A stretch of DNA of 64,000 nt from Cytobacillus oceanisediminis (GCF_007830235.1 NZ_VLKI01000009.1:51230-115229); one strand, 5' to 3'; positions 16,457 to 24,624 are shown, numbered from the stretch's first letter. Numbers and translations are program-made. Notes: generated by a model not told the origin, from the sequence alone.

Positions 16457-17959
16457 ATGAGTGAGAAAAACAAAGCATGGAAGGTGCCGCATACATTTGT
16501 CATTGTCTTTTTTGTAGTAGTTTTGGCTGCGGTTGTTACATATCTTGTTCCGGTGGGACAATTTCAAACGGAAGAGGTAAGCTACTCCAAAGATGGAGAA
16601 GAAACGACAAAAACGGTTTTGACACCAGACAGTTTTGAAATTGTAAAGGACGAGGAAGGCAATCCGGTTAAAGAGGGAACAGCCTTATTTGAATCTGGCG
16701 GCGGAGCAGGTCTTTTAAATTATGTTTTTGAAGGCCTTGTTTCAGGGGATAAATGGGGTTCTGCAGTTGGCGTAGTAGCTTTTATCCTTATTATTGGCGG
16801 AGCTTTTGGAATCATCATGAGGACAAGGGCAATTGAAGAAGGCATTCTAAGTGTCATTGATAAAACAAAAGGGAGAGAAATCTTAATTATCCCGATTATG
16901 TTTTTCCTGTTTTCTTTAGGGGGCGCTGTATTTGGCATGGGAGAAGAGGCTATTGCTTTTGCTATGATTCTTGTTCCTTTAATGGTAGCTCTTGGATATG
17001 ATGCGATAACAGGGGTTATGATTACTTATGTAGCAACGCAAATTGGTTTTGCGACTTCCTGGATGAATCCATTCGGGGTTGCAGTAGCTCAGGGAGTTTC
17101 CGGAGTGCCTGTTTTATCTGGAACGCCATTTCGTATGGGAATGTGGGCCGTTTTTACGCTGATTGGCATTATTTATACATGGCGTTATGCTTCAGGCATA
17201 AAAAAGGATCCGCTTAAGTCAGTAAGCTATGAAACTGACCATTACTTTAGAAAAGACATGAAAGCAGCAGACCTGGATATCAAGTTTACATTAGGACATG
17301 GCTTGGTATTATTGACGATTTCAGCAGGAATTGCCTGGGTTGTGTGGGGCGTAGTGGAACATGCTTATTATATTCCTGAAATTGCCTCACAGTTCTTTAC
17401 GATAGGGTTAGTCGCGGGGTTTGTTGCAGTCATTTTTAAATTAAATAATATGAAAATTGATGATATCGCAGAAGGCTTTATTCAGGGTGCAAAAGACCTG
17501 CTTCCTGCGGCTTTGGTGGTCGGGATGGCTAAAGGAATTGTTATCATTTTGGGCGGAGACAGTCCAGATGCTCCTTCGGTATTAAATACAATGCTTTATG
17601 GGGCCGGACAGGTTATAGGAGATTTCCCCGCTGCAATGTCAGCTTGGTTTATGTATTTATTTCAATCTGTTTTCAATTTCTTTGTAGTATCTGGATCTGG
17701 ACAGGCAGCATTAACCATGCCTTTAATGGCTCCTTTGGCAGACATAGCAGGTGTTTCAAGGCAAGTCGCTGTACTGGCTTTTCAGCTTGGAGATGGTCTT
17801 ACAAATATTTTTGTTCCAACTTCTGCTGCCCTGCTCGGAACTCTTGGTGCCGCAAGGATGGACTGGGGAACATGGGCTAAATTTATCATCAAGTTCATGA
17901 TGCTTCTCGTAGCTCTTTCTTCTATGTTTGTGATAGGAGCAGTGCTGATCGGTTTCTAA
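16457..17959 (+). CDS. YfcC-family (C4-dicarboxylate/basic amino acid-type) membrane transporter
   Basis: 500 residues with about 12 hydrophobic segments, a periplasm-facing insert after TM1 (about 35-85, YSKDGEETTKTVLTPDSFE) and the family features VPHTFVIVF, MGEEAIAFAMILVPL, GFATSWMNPFGVAVAQG and SGSGQAALTMPLMAPLAD. YfcC proteins are annotated as C4-dicarboxylate or basic amino acid antiporters on thin evidence. Given the sigma-54 promoter and the isoaspartyl dipeptidase gene 99 bp downstream, uptake of a peptide or amino acid (isoaspartyl compound) is the most likely role. SD AAGGGGGAAAGAGG precedes the ATG. Confidence 0.82.
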   Translation: MSEKNKAWKVPHTFVIVFFVVVLAAVVTYLVPVGQFQTEEVSYSKDGEETTKTVLTPDSFEIVKDEEGNPVKEGTALFESGGGAGLLNYVFEGLVSGDKWGSAVGVVAFILIIGGAFGIIMRTRAIEEGILSVIDKTKGREILIIPIMFFLFSLGGAVFGMGEEAIAFAMILVPLMVALGYDAITGVMITYVATQIGFATSWMNPFGVAVAQGVSGVPVLSGTPFRMGMWAVFTLIGIIYTWRYASGIKKDPLKSVSYETDHYFRKDMKAADLDIKFTLGHGLVLLTISAGIAWVVWGVVEHAYYIPEIASQFFTIGLVAGFVAVIFKLNNMKIDDIAEGFIQGAKDLLPAALVVGMAKGIVIILGGDSPDAPSVLNTMLYGAGQVIGDFPAAMSAWFMYLFQSVFNFFVVSGSGQAALTMPLMAPLADIAGVSRQVAVLAFQLGDGLTNIFVPTSAALLGTLGAARMDWGTWAKFIIKFMMLLVALSSMFVIGAVLIGF

Positions 17960-18058
17960 TAGAGGGGCAGGGATACCCTGCTTCTTCTGGATTGATTACC
18001 AGCAAATTTTTACATTAAAATAAATAACAGCTATGTCTTTACAGAAAGGGGTCTAACA

Positions 18059-19231
18059 GTGTTAACTCTCATAAAAAATGCAGAAATATATGCTCCTCAA
18101 TATTTAGGGAAAAAAGATCTATTAATCGTTGGCAATAAAATCGGCTTTATCCGGGACTTTATTGGAAAACCTGAAGGGTTTGTTGATATCGAAGTTATAA
18201 ATGCAGAGGGGATGGTTGTCGTTCCAGGATTTATTGATTCACATGTACATATTATAGGGGGCGGCGGGGAAGGCAGCTATAAAACACGAACTCCTGAAAT
18301 ACAGCTGACAGATGCCACTTTATCAGGTATTACTACATTGGTAGGGGTTATCGGTACAGACGGCACCACCAGGACAATGGTCAGCCTTATTGCAAAAGCA
18401 AGAGGGCTGGAAGAGGAAGGAATCACTTGCTATGTTCAGACAGGCTCGTACCAGGTGCCTGTCAAAACACTGACAGGCAAGATTGAGGACGATCTTATCC
18501 TTGTGGATAATATTATTGGGGTTGGGGAAATAGCCATTGCTGATCATCGCTCATCCCAGCCAACAGTTGAAGAAATGGCCAAAATTGCCTCAGCTGCCCG
18601 GATTGGCGGGATGCTCTCCGGCAAAGCCGGGATCGTGAATGTCCATGTTGGTGACAGTTTTGATCACTTGAAGCTGCTTGAAGAAGTGGTGGATAAAACG
18701 GATATACCAATCAAGCAGTTCTATCCAACTCATATCAACCGCAATCCTCATTTATTTGAAGAGGGTATTCGCTATGCCCGAAAAGGGGGTTTTGTCGACT
18801 TTACGACAAGCAGCATTCCAAAGTTTTTTGAGGAAGGGGAGATTAAATGCAGCGTTGGCCTAAAGAGAATGCTTGGTGAAGGAGTACCAATTTCACGCAT
18901 TACATTTACTTCCGACGGACAAGCGAGCCTGCCGGACTTCAATGAACATGGCGAGTTAATCGGACTACAAATCGGCAAAGTCTCTACACTGTATAAAGAG
19001 GTCCGTGATGCCATTTTAAATGAGGGTATACCCATTGAAGATGCTATATCCGTTATTACCAAAAACCCAGCTTCCATTTTAAAGCTTCATCGCAAGGGGT
19101 CAGTAGAGGCAGGAAAGGATGCAGACCTGGTGCTTTTAAATAAAGACGATCTGTCAATCCATTCTGTTTTTGCCCTTGGCAGAAAAATGACTGAGAATGG
19201 GGAAGCGCTTGTTAAAGGGACATTTGAATAA
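18059..19231 (+). CDS. iadA: Isoaspartyl dipeptidase (beta-aspartyl-peptidase), amidohydrolase superfamily
   Basis: 390 residues, as in E. coli IadA. It cleaves isoAsp-X dipeptides arising from damaged proteins. Metal-site residues visible: HxH in FIDSHVHIIGGGGEG, later His in NVHVGDS and PTHINRN, and catalytic Asp in FTSDGQASLPDF; VGEIAIADHRSSQ surrounds the substrate pocket. Start GTG 18059 with AGAAAGGGG about 7 nt upstream. It is cotranscribed with the transporter under sigma-54 control and followed by a terminator, forming an uptake-and-hydrolysis module. Confidence 0.9.
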   Translation: MLTLIKNAEIYAPQYLGKKDLLIVGNKIGFIRDFIGKPEGFVDIEVINAEGMVVVPGFIDSHVHIIGGGGEGSYKTRTPEIQLTDATLSGITTLVGVIGTDGTTRTMVSLIAKARGLEEEGITCYVQTGSYQVPVKTLTGKIEDDLILVDNIIGVGEIAIADHRSSQPTVEEMAKIASAARIGGMLSGKAGIVNVHVGDSFDHLKLLEEVVDKTDIPIKQFYPTHINRNPHLFEEGIRYARKGGFVDFTTSSIPKFFEEGEIKCSVGLKRMLGEGVPISRITFTSDGQASLPDFNEHGELIGLQIGKVSTLYKEVRDAILNEGIPIEDAISVITKNPASILKLHRKGSVEAGKDADLVLLNKDDLSIHSVFALGRKMTENGEALVKGTFE

Positions 19232-19238
19232 AGACGAG

Positions 19239-19273
19239 ATAGGTTTGGACTGTAAAAGTTCAAGCCTTTTTAT
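19239..19273 (+). terminator. Terminator after iadA
   Basis: AGGTTTGGACT-gtaaa-AGTTCAAGCCT (with G-U pairs) then TTTTTATA. Confidence 0.7.
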
Positions 19274-19383
19274 ATGGTTTGGCCCGTAAATACGTAAAGT
19301 TGACGATATATTTGGGAAGTTGATGATATATAAATCCACTATATAGCTTTTAATAGGGAATAAAACTAACAGCTTTATATAAT

Positions 19384-19671
19384 GGCTGTTTTCGTAAAGT
19401 TTGTTGCTTTTTGAAGGCAAACTTATTTTACCCACTGAGTTGATTGCAGCGGAGGGCACTTAACTCTTCGAAAATGCATCCGCATTTCTTACGACGAGGT
19501 GTTAATTCAGGGATGTTTAGACAATGTACTGCGGGAAGAGAGGGAAGTGCGAGACCCCACAGGCGAAGCCGAGGAGGCTCGCAACCCTCCCCGCGGGTTC
19601 GCTGAGTGCCTGTAGCGGAAATCAACAGGCAGAATTCATAAACACAAACAACAATCTATGAGAAAAGAGCG
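19384..19671 (+). mobile_element. Short non-autonomous element, copy R3 (type A ends)
   Basis: 288 bp. Ends GGCTGTTTTCGTAAAG and GAGAAAAGAGCG; core GTTGATTGCAGCG (19439) to GTAGCGGAAATCAAC (19626). Perfect 8-bp target duplication TATATAAT at 19376-19383 and 19672-19679. This copy defines the element boundaries best. Confidence 0.8.
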
Positions 19672-19695
19672 TATATAATTAAGGAAGGACTTTTT

Positions 19696-19767
19696 ATGCA
19701 TTCTCAGTCTCCAGGAGGAGATGACTACCATCAGAAGCCGCTTATGCAAAGGGTATTCCTGAGATAA
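19696..19767 (+). CDS. Possible 23-residue leader peptide upstream of the MFS gene
   Basis: ATG 19696 has AAGGAAGG at 7 nt. The frame encodes a polar peptide (MHSQSPGGDDYHQKPLMQ...) and ends at TAA 19765, 38 bp before the MFS start. It could be a translated leader or a remnant of a gene cut by R3. No conserved pattern is recognised. Confidence 0.3.
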   Translation: MHSQSPGGDDYHQKPLMQRVFLR

Positions 19768-19805
19768 TATATAGCTATAAAACTGGGAAACTGAGGTATA
19801 AACAG

Positions 19806-21092
19806 ATGAAAAAATTTAAAGAAATTTTTCAGAATGCCAATTATGTGAAATTGTTTTTTGCTAACTTAACTTCACAGATGGGCAGTACGATCGGTCTTAC
19901 AGCATTTATGTTTTTTCTTCTCGATCGTTTTTCAGAACAGCCTTTTTATGCAACTTTAACTGAGCTGATGTTTTCGGTGCCGACTTTGGCTGTATTCTTC
20001 CTTGTCGGTGTGTTTGCGGACAGGGTGGACCGCCAGAAAATAGCTTATTATTGTGACTGGATCGGCGCTTTTCTATCTATTGTGCTGTTAATGACCATTA
20101 TCATCGGCTGGATGCCGCTCGTTTTTGCTGAATTATTTTTAAGGAGTGCGATTCAAAAATTCTTCTTCCCCGCTGAGCATGCAATGATACAAGGTATATT
20201 GAAGAGTGAAGATTATACAACCGCTGCTGGATTGAACCAGGTTGTTATGAGCCTTTTCATGCTGTTTGGCAATGGCCTCGGTATTCTTGTATACTGGTCT
20301 GTCGGCGTTTACGGAGCCATTCTTGCCGATGCTCTTACCTTCATTGGAAGTGCATTGTTAATAAAATCGTGCCGCATCCCCGAGGAAGTCCGGCTGCCAA
20401 ATGGGCGCCATAAACTTAAAGACCTTAATATCCCGCTTGTCTTCAAGGATTTTAAGCTTGGGATGAAATATATTTTACAGCATAAATTACTAACTGCTTT
20501 GCTTGTTGGCTTCTTTGTGTTTGGGGTAGTAAATGGCGGCTATTCTGTGATGCCGATCTTTATGCTGAAATATAAGCTGGAGCCGCAAACCTACGAAGAA
20601 TATTCAATTTTGCTGGGTGTGTTCTTTGGGGTTGGTGTGCTGATTGGCAGCTTTGTTGCCTCTCTGCTCACTCAGAAGTTCAAGCTTTATCAGCTTATTA
20701 TAGCCGGATTATTGATATCGGGAAGTTTTATTGTAGTTGCCTCATTCGCGGAAAATACGTATCTCTTCCTTGCGCTATTATTTGCTGCAGCCTTTGGATT
20801 GCCTTTAGTAAATATCTCCATAGGGGGATGGATGCCAAGCATTGTTGATCCCAAAATGATGGGAAGGGTTCAGGGGTGGATCAGCCCTTTAATGATGCTA
20901 TCCCAATCCATAACACTCGGCTTCATAGCTGTAAGCTTCCCGTCATTACTTAAAGTTGAGATGCTGTATTGGATGGTAGGCGGCTGCTTATCGCTCGTAG
21001 GTGTGTTTTACAGCCTGGTACTGCCAAAGTTAACCAAAAAAGTCGAGAAAAATATAAAATCGCATTCTTTGGAACAAACCGGTACAGTATAA
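19806..21092 (+). CDS. MFS transporter, drug-efflux type
   Basis: 428 residues with 12 predicted membrane segments. The conserved MFS motif A appears as GVFADRVDRQKI between TM2 and TM3 (about residue 66). TM1 begins YVKLFFANLTSQMGSTIGLTAF, the layout of the macrolide-efflux-like MFS group. The C-terminus is a short polar tail. The substrate cannot be read from the sequence. SD GAGG lies 9 nt before ATG 19806. It is flanked by two copies of the mobile repeat and is probably monocistronic. Confidence 0.8.
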   Translation: MKKFKEIFQNANYVKLFFANLTSQMGSTIGLTAFMFFLLDRFSEQPFYATLTELMFSVPTLAVFFLVGVFADRVDRQKIAYYCDWIGAFLSIVLLMTIIIGWMPLVFAELFLRSAIQKFFFPAEHAMIQGILKSEDYTTAAGLNQVVMSLFMLFGNGLGILVYWSVGVYGAILADALTFIGSALLIKSCRIPEEVRLPNGRHKLKDLNIPLVFKDFKLGMKYILQHKLLTALLVGFFVFGVVNGGYSVMPIFMLKYKLEPQTYEEYSILLGVFFGVGVLIGSFVASLLTQKFKLYQLIIAGLLISGSFIVVASFAENTYLFLALLFAAAFGLPLVNISIGGWMPSIVDPKMMGRVQGWISPLMMLSQSITLGFIAVSFPSLLKVEMLYWMVGGCLSLVGVFYSLVLPKLTKKVEKNIKSHSLEQTGTV

Positions 21093-21122
21093 TGAATTAA
21101 CTTAAGGGGCTTTTTATATTTT

Positions 21123-21359
21123 GACTGTGTTAAAGATCAATGTTGATTTTAGACCCTGTTGATTGGAGCGGAAGGCGCGAGATCCTTGGAAATGTATTCG
21201 CATTTCCTTCGTGCGGTGTTTATTCGAGGATGGCTATTCAATGTCCTGCGGGGGGCGGATCAAAGGGGGACCACAGGCTTATTGCTTTAGGAGGCTCCCG
21301 GGCCGCCAGCGGAAAGGGAGTGCGTGGAACAGAAATCAACAGGCAAATTTAACAGAGCC
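21123..21359 (+). mobile_element. Short non-autonomous element, copy R4 (type B ends)
   Basis: 237 bp, the same length as R2. Ends GACTGTGTTAAAG and TTTAACAGAGCC; core GTTGATTGGAGCGGAAGG (21158) to ACAGAAATCAAC (21340). Flanks TATATTTT (21115-21122) and CATATTTT (21360-21367) form an 8-bp duplication with one mismatch. Confidence 0.75.
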
Positions 21360-21389
21360 CATATTTTAAGAAATAATTTTTAAAAATAA

Positions 21390-21414
21390 TGAACGAATTC
21401 ATCTCTTGAGCGTC
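21390..21414 (+). promoter_or_regulatory. Probable autoregulatory SigY promoter
   Basis: TGAACG (21390-21395), 15-bp spacer, CGTC (21411-21414). This resembles the ECF-type -35/-10 pair reported for B. subtilis SigY targets and lies 58 bp upstream of sigY. Confidence 0.55.
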
Positions 21415-21471
21415 TTATGAGTGAAATAAACAGTAAACAATGGGATGATGGGGAAGAGAGGATAGAAGCTG

Positions 21472-22035
21472 ATGGAGGAGAAAGACCTTATTATAAGTGC
21501 CAAACGAGGAGATCAGCTCGCTTTTGCCATGCTTTTTAAAAATAACTATCCCTTTCTGGTTAAGTACTTAATTAAAATTACGATGAATCCTGACACAGCT
21601 GAAGAGCTCGCTCAGGAAACAATGGCCAAATGTGTAGAAAAAATAGGTATGTTTAATGGTAAAGCCAAATTTTCCTCCTGGCTAATATCGATTGCGACCA
21701 ATTTATTTATTGATCAGCAGCGGAAGTCACAAAGAGAGAAAAATTGGAAGTATCAGGAAGAAACATCCAGGAGGATGAAGTGGCAGCTTGAAAGCCGAAA
21801 TGAGGAATGGAATGATGCCTTATCAGCTCTTGGAAAGCTTAAAGAAGATATCCGAATTCCTATTATTCTTAAACATTATTACGGCTATTCTTATGAAGAA
21901 ATAGGAGAGATGATGAAAATATCTGCTGGTACCGTTAAATCAAGGGTGCATAACGGGATCATGGCTGTAAGAGAGGAGTTGAAACTTCATGACGAACCGA
22001 AAAGTGCTGCCGCTCGAACACGAACATCAAGATGA
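21472..22035 (+). CDS. sigY: ECF RNA polymerase sigma factor SigY
   Basis: 187 residues: sigma-70 region 2 (LAFAMLFKNNYPFLVKYLIK, DTAEELAQETMAKCVEKI, AKFSSWLISIATNLFIDQQR) and region 4 (ILKHYYGYSYEEIGEMMKIS, GTVKSRVHNG). The match to SigY is supported by the downstream YxlC-like gene, which overlaps sigY by 47 nt, and by further small membrane proteins, as in the B. subtilis sigY operon. A TGAACG/CGTC promoter upstream suggests autoregulation. Spacing from R4 is about 110 bp. Confidence 0.88.
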   Translation: MEEKDLIISAKRGDQLAFAMLFKNNYPFLVKYLIKITMNPDTAEELAQETMAKCVEKIGMFNGKAKFSSWLISIATNLFIDQQRKSQREKNWKYQEETSRRMKWQLESRNEEWNDALSALGKLKEDIRIPIILKHYYGYSYEEIGEMMKISAGTVKSRVHNGIMAVREELKLHDEPKSAAARTRTSR

Positions 22036-22339
22036 AAACGATTTGGCTGCTATAAAGGAGATAGAGGATGGTTTGGATTTGCTGGAAAAAAATGTTCCGG
22101 TGTACACTCCAGATCTGCAATTCTTTGAACAGTTGATTACTGACCAAAAACAAATCATGAAAAAGAAATTATTGAGGGATTTGGCCATCTTTATAGTTGT
22201 TGCGCTCCTTGTCGTAAGTTCTGTTTTATTCATGCTGTACCAGCTTCCGGTTGCCTTTTTTATTTTGCAGGGAATTGTCACTGTTTTTATAATTGCTTAT
22301 AGTACAGTCAGTTTTGTTAAGCAGGTGAATGGTACATGA
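21989..22339 (+). CDS. yxlC: YxlC-like anti-sigma factor of SigY
   Basis: 116 residues: an acidic cytoplasmic N-terminal half (LEHEHQDENDLAAIKEIEDG; VYTPDLQFFEQLI) and two hydrophobic segments (about 58-78 and 84-104). In B. subtilis, YxlC and YxlD are the main negative regulators of SigY. The start ATG 21989 lies inside sigY with GAGAGGAG upstream, giving a 47-nt overlap and probable translational coupling. Confidence 0.78.
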   Translation: MTNRKVLPLEHEHQDENDLAAIKEIEDGLDLLEKNVPVYTPDLQFFEQLITDQKQIMKKKLLRDLAIFIVVALLVVSSVLFMLYQLPVAFFILQGIVTVFIIAYSTVSFVKQVNGT

Positions 22340-22542
22340 ATAACGAAGAAATTTCCCTTCCTTTACTAATAATTGTCGGAATCATTTTAATTGCACAGAG
22401 CACCTTTTTATTTTTGGATGCAAGAAAGCACGGGCATAATTATTGGCTATGGGGAATAATCGGATTAATTCAGGCACCAATGCCGACACTGTTTTATTTG
22501 ATTTTTGTTAGAAAGATTTGGCAGAAAAAAGATAAGTATTGA
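22336..22542 (+). CDS. Small membrane protein of the SigY operon (YxlD/YxlE-like, PLD-N type)
   Basis: 68 residues, two membrane segments: IIVGIILIAQSTFLFLDARK and NYWLWGIIGLIQAPMPTLFY, then basic VRKIWQKKDKY. The motif FLFLDARKHG...WGIIGLIQ.P resembles the short phospholipase D N-terminal-like (PLDc_N) membrane proteins to which the SigY anti-sigma components belong. ATG overlaps the yxlC stop by 4 nt. Whether it is yxlD or yxlE I cannot decide. Confidence 0.7.
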   Translation: MNNEEISLPLLIIVGIILIAQSTFLFLDARKHGHNYWLWGIIGLIQAPMPTLFYLIFVRKIWQKKDKY

Positions 22543-22553
22543 GGGATGGAAGG

Positions 22554-22757
22554 ATGAAAAGGTTAAAACAAATGCTGCTGCTTACAGCTACAGGCGGGCA
22601 GCTACTGGGAATCGCCATGCTGTTCATTAATATTAAAGCAGCGATCATGTTTTATATTTTATATGCAGTCATGATTTTTGCGATTTTTATTGTGCTGCTG
22701 GCTGAGAGAAGGAAAGAAAAAGAGGAGGATGACCGGAATGATTATCGTAACTACTGA
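22554..22757 (+). CDS. Small membrane protein of the SigY operon
   Basis: 67 residues from ATG 22554, chosen because GAGGGA lies 7 nt upstream. Two hydrophobic segments (LLLTATGGQLLGIAMLFINI and IMFYILYAVMIFAIFIVLLA) and a charged tail (ERRKEKEEDDRNDYRNY). Probably a further regulatory membrane subunit for SigY, by position. Its 3' end overlaps the YbjQ-family gene by 20 nt. Confidence 0.65.
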   Translation: MKRLKQMLLLTATGGQLLGIAMLFINIKAAIMFYILYAVMIFAIFIVLLAERRKEKEEDDRNDYRNY

Positions 22758-23055
22758 TATGATCCATGGAAAAGAAATTAAAGAAATAAAAGGATTTGTA
22801 AGAGGCAGTACTGTACAGACCAAACATATCGGAAAAGATTTATTGGCTGGGTTAAAAACAATTGTCGGCGGAGAAATTAGCGAGTATACAGAAATGATGG
22901 ATGAAGCCAGGCAAAAAGCTATTGGCAGAATGGTGGAGGAAGCCAGGGCAAAAGGGGCAAATGCAATCATTGGCATGCGCCTTCAAACTTCGGCAGTCAT
23001 GCAGAATGCTGCCGAGATTATCGCCTATGGAACAGCAGCAGTTGTTGAAGAATAA
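22738..23055 (+). CDS. YbjQ-family (UPF0145) protein
   Basis: 105 residues from ATG 22738 with AGAGGAGG about 9 nt upstream. Family features: MIIVTTDMIHGKEIKEIKGF, RGSTVQTKHIGKDLLAGLK, GGEISEYTEMMDEARQKAI, GANAIIGMRL, IAYGTAAVVEE. YbjQ proteins form small pentameric rings and are loosely called heavy-metal-binding, with no established function. It sits at the end of the SigY operon, where B. subtilis has the yxlFG ABC transporter, and translation overlaps the previous gene. Confidence 0.82.
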   Translation: MIIVTTDMIHGKEIKEIKGFVRGSTVQTKHIGKDLLAGLKTIVGGEISEYTEMMDEARQKAIGRMVEEARAKGANAIIGMRLQTSAVMQNAAEIIAYGTAAVVEE

Positions 23056-23064
23056 TAGAAAGCT

Positions 23065-23090
23065 AACCAGCTGCATTCGGCTGGTTTTTT
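23065..23090 (+). terminator. Terminator of the SigY operon
   Basis: AACCAGC / GCTGGTT stem followed by TTTTTT. Confidence 0.8.
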
Positions 23091-23287
23091 ATATGTGTCT
23101 CTCAACAAATGAAAGGAAAAAGGGGCTGTCTGGTTTTTGCATGTAAAAAAGAGGGAAGGTATTTGTAGGATATAGGAATTTGGCAGTTATAAGCTTTTTT
23201 TGTTGAAATCCATTAAAATAAAGTGAAACTTCTTTTATGTAATCACACTTTGACAAAATGACGCTGGAAAAAGGATAGGAGTTTTAT

Positions 23288-24076
23288 ATGCTATATTACC
23301 GCACCTATGTGAAAGACGAATCTTTGCCCTGGGTAACCTTTGTGCATGGCGCAGGGGGAAGCTCTGCAATTTGGTATAAACAAATGAAGGCCTATAAAAA
23401 GTATTTTAATGTACTGCTGGTAGATTTGCGTGGCCATGGGCAGTCCGGCAGAGGTACTTGGGAGGATGGGGATCATTTCTCAGAAGTGTCCCGAGAAATT
23501 ATTGATGTGCTGGATCATTTGCGTATCGAAAAAGCCCATTTTGTTGGAATATCTCTGGGAACCATTGTGATTCAAACGATTGCCCAGGAGCACCCTGCGA
23601 GAGTTGCTTCCATGATTCTTGGCGGAGCCATCACGGAATTGAATTGGCGGACAAGATTTCTAATTGCCATTGCCAATGCCACAAAGTACATTCTGCCTTA
23701 TATGCTTCTTTACCGCTTGTTTGCCTGGATCATTATGCCAAAGAAGAACCATCTTGAATCAAGACATGCTTTTGTAAGGCAGGCAGCGAAAATGTGCCAA
23801 AAGGAATTTATCAATTGGTTATCACTGACCAAGTCGGTAAATCCTTACCTTGAAAAACTCCAATCGAGCATTTCCTATATTCCTACCCTTTTCATTATGG
23901 GGCAGGAGGACCACCTGTTTATTAAGTCTGTTAAAACAATCGCCCAAAAAGCAAAAACGGCTACATTTAAGGTAATTAAAGGTGCGGGGCATGTCTGCAA
24001 TATTGACGAACCGGACTTATTTAATCAGATTACGATTGAGTTTATCAATAGACAAAAGAGAAGATTGGCCTCATAA
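23288..24076 (+). CDS. Alpha/beta-fold hydrolase
   Basis: 262 residues. Oxyanion-hole motif HGAGGS (about 19-24), LLVDLRGHGQSG, nucleophile elbow GISLG (Ser about 92), acid Asp in GQEDHLF (about 220) and catalytic His in GAGHVCNIDEP (about 241). The triad is complete, so it is probably an active esterase, lipase or C-C hydrolase; the substrate cannot be told. ATAGGAG precedes the ATG. An R5 mobile repeat follows right after the stop. The interval 23091-23287 is A/T-rich, with no other gene seen. Confidence 0.85.
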   Translation: MLYYRTYVKDESLPWVTFVHGAGGSSAIWYKQMKAYKKYFNVLLVDLRGHGQSGRGTWEDGDHFSEVSREIIDVLDHLRIEKAHFVGISLGTIVIQTIAQEHPARVASMILGGAITELNWRTRFLIAIANATKYILPYMLLYRLFAWIIMPKKNHLESRHAFVRQAAKMCQKEFINWLSLTKSVNPYLEKLQSSISYIPTLFIMGQEDHLFIKSVKTIAQKAKTATFKVIKGAGHVCNIDEPDLFNQITIEFINRQKRRLAS

Positions 24077-24081
24077 GAAAA

Positions 24082-24277
24082 GGCTCTTTTGGTAAAGGTT
24101 TTTGTTTTTAGCTATCTAAATTAGAGATGGTGCTGATTGATTGGAGTGGAAGGTGCTCGACTCCTGCGGGAGAAGCGTGTGGAAGGAGACCCCCCGATGT
24201 TCGCTGAGTACCTGCAACGGAAATCAACAGACAAGGTTAATTGTATTTAAAAAGCAACAAAGTATGCGAAAACAGTC
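24082..24277 (+). mobile_element. Short non-autonomous element, copy R5 (type A ends, internally deleted)
   Basis: 196 bp. Ends GGCTCTTTTGGTAAAG and ATGCGAAAACAGTC; core ATTGATTGGAGTGG (24136) to CAACGGAAATCAAC (24228) is about 35-95 bp shorter than in other copies. The flanking 8-mers TAAGAAAA and ATTGAAAA agree in only five positions, so no reliable target duplication is left. Confidence 0.6.
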
Positions 24278-24318
24278 ATTGAAAAAGATCCCTAGTAATA
24301 GGGATCTTTTTCAATGAC
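24275..24318. terminator. Long perfect hairpin terminator
   Basis: A 20-bp perfect stem (24275-24294 with 24299-24318, loop GTAA) beginning GTCATTGAAAAAGATCCC. It lies between the hydrolase/R5 and the promoter of the BmrCD-like leader. Confidence 0.8.
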
Positions 24319-24349
24319 AGAAAATTTTTAAGAATGGGAAAAAAGCTGA

Positions 24350-24378
24350 TTGACATTTGGGAGAAGCGATGATAATCT
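24350..24378 (+). promoter_or_regulatory. Promoter of the bmrCD-like leader
   Basis: TTGACA (24350-24355), 17-bp spacer, TAATCT (24373-24378); an alternative GATAAT at 24371 gives a 15-bp spacer. Confidence 0.55.
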
Positions 24379-24415
24379 TACCAATATGGAAAAAAATGAA
24401 AAGGAGGGGTACAAA

Positions 24416-24496
24416 ATGATCTTATACCATCATCTTCAGAAAATAGCTGAATACAGAAAAATTGTAACCTCTCCTATGAATAAAATAAAAATGTAA
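24416..24496 (+). CDS. 26-residue leader peptide upstream of the BmrCD-like operon
   Basis: ATG 24416 with an ideal AAGGAGGGG site. The peptide is basic (MILYHHLQKIAEYRKIVTSP, then MNKIKM). Two terminator-like hairpins follow the stop codon. In B. subtilis bmrCD is controlled by ribosome-mediated attenuation through a leader peptide, BmrB. This frame is in the right place for that role, but sequence similarity to BmrB was not checked. Confidence 0.55.
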   Translation: MILYHHLQKIAEYRKIVTSPMNKIKM

Positions 24497-24521
24497 GCAG
24501 GTATTTTCTGCACTTTTTTAG

Positions 24522-24599
24522 GGAGCACAGGTTACGATTCGTAACGTGGGCTCTTTTGTCTTTTAAGACATATCGCATGCCGCGGTATGTCTTTTTTTT
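24522..24599 (+). promoter_or_regulatory. Tandem terminator-like hairpins (attenuator region)
   Basis: Hairpin 1 (24522-24560): GGAGCACAGGTTACG / CGTAACGTGGGCTC with a 3-nt loop, then CTTTTGTCTTTT. Hairpin 2 (24565-24599): AAGACATA / TATGTCTT then eight T. A smaller GCAG...CTGC hairpin at 24497-24511 directly follows the leader stop. Confidence 0.6.
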
Positions 24600-24624
24600 G
24601 CCTTAATAAGCAATACCAACTTTG

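Noticed and set aside
21140-21369. Two overlapping frames (68-70 residues) across R4
   Set aside because: They arise from the conserved repeat core, as in R1, R3 and R6.
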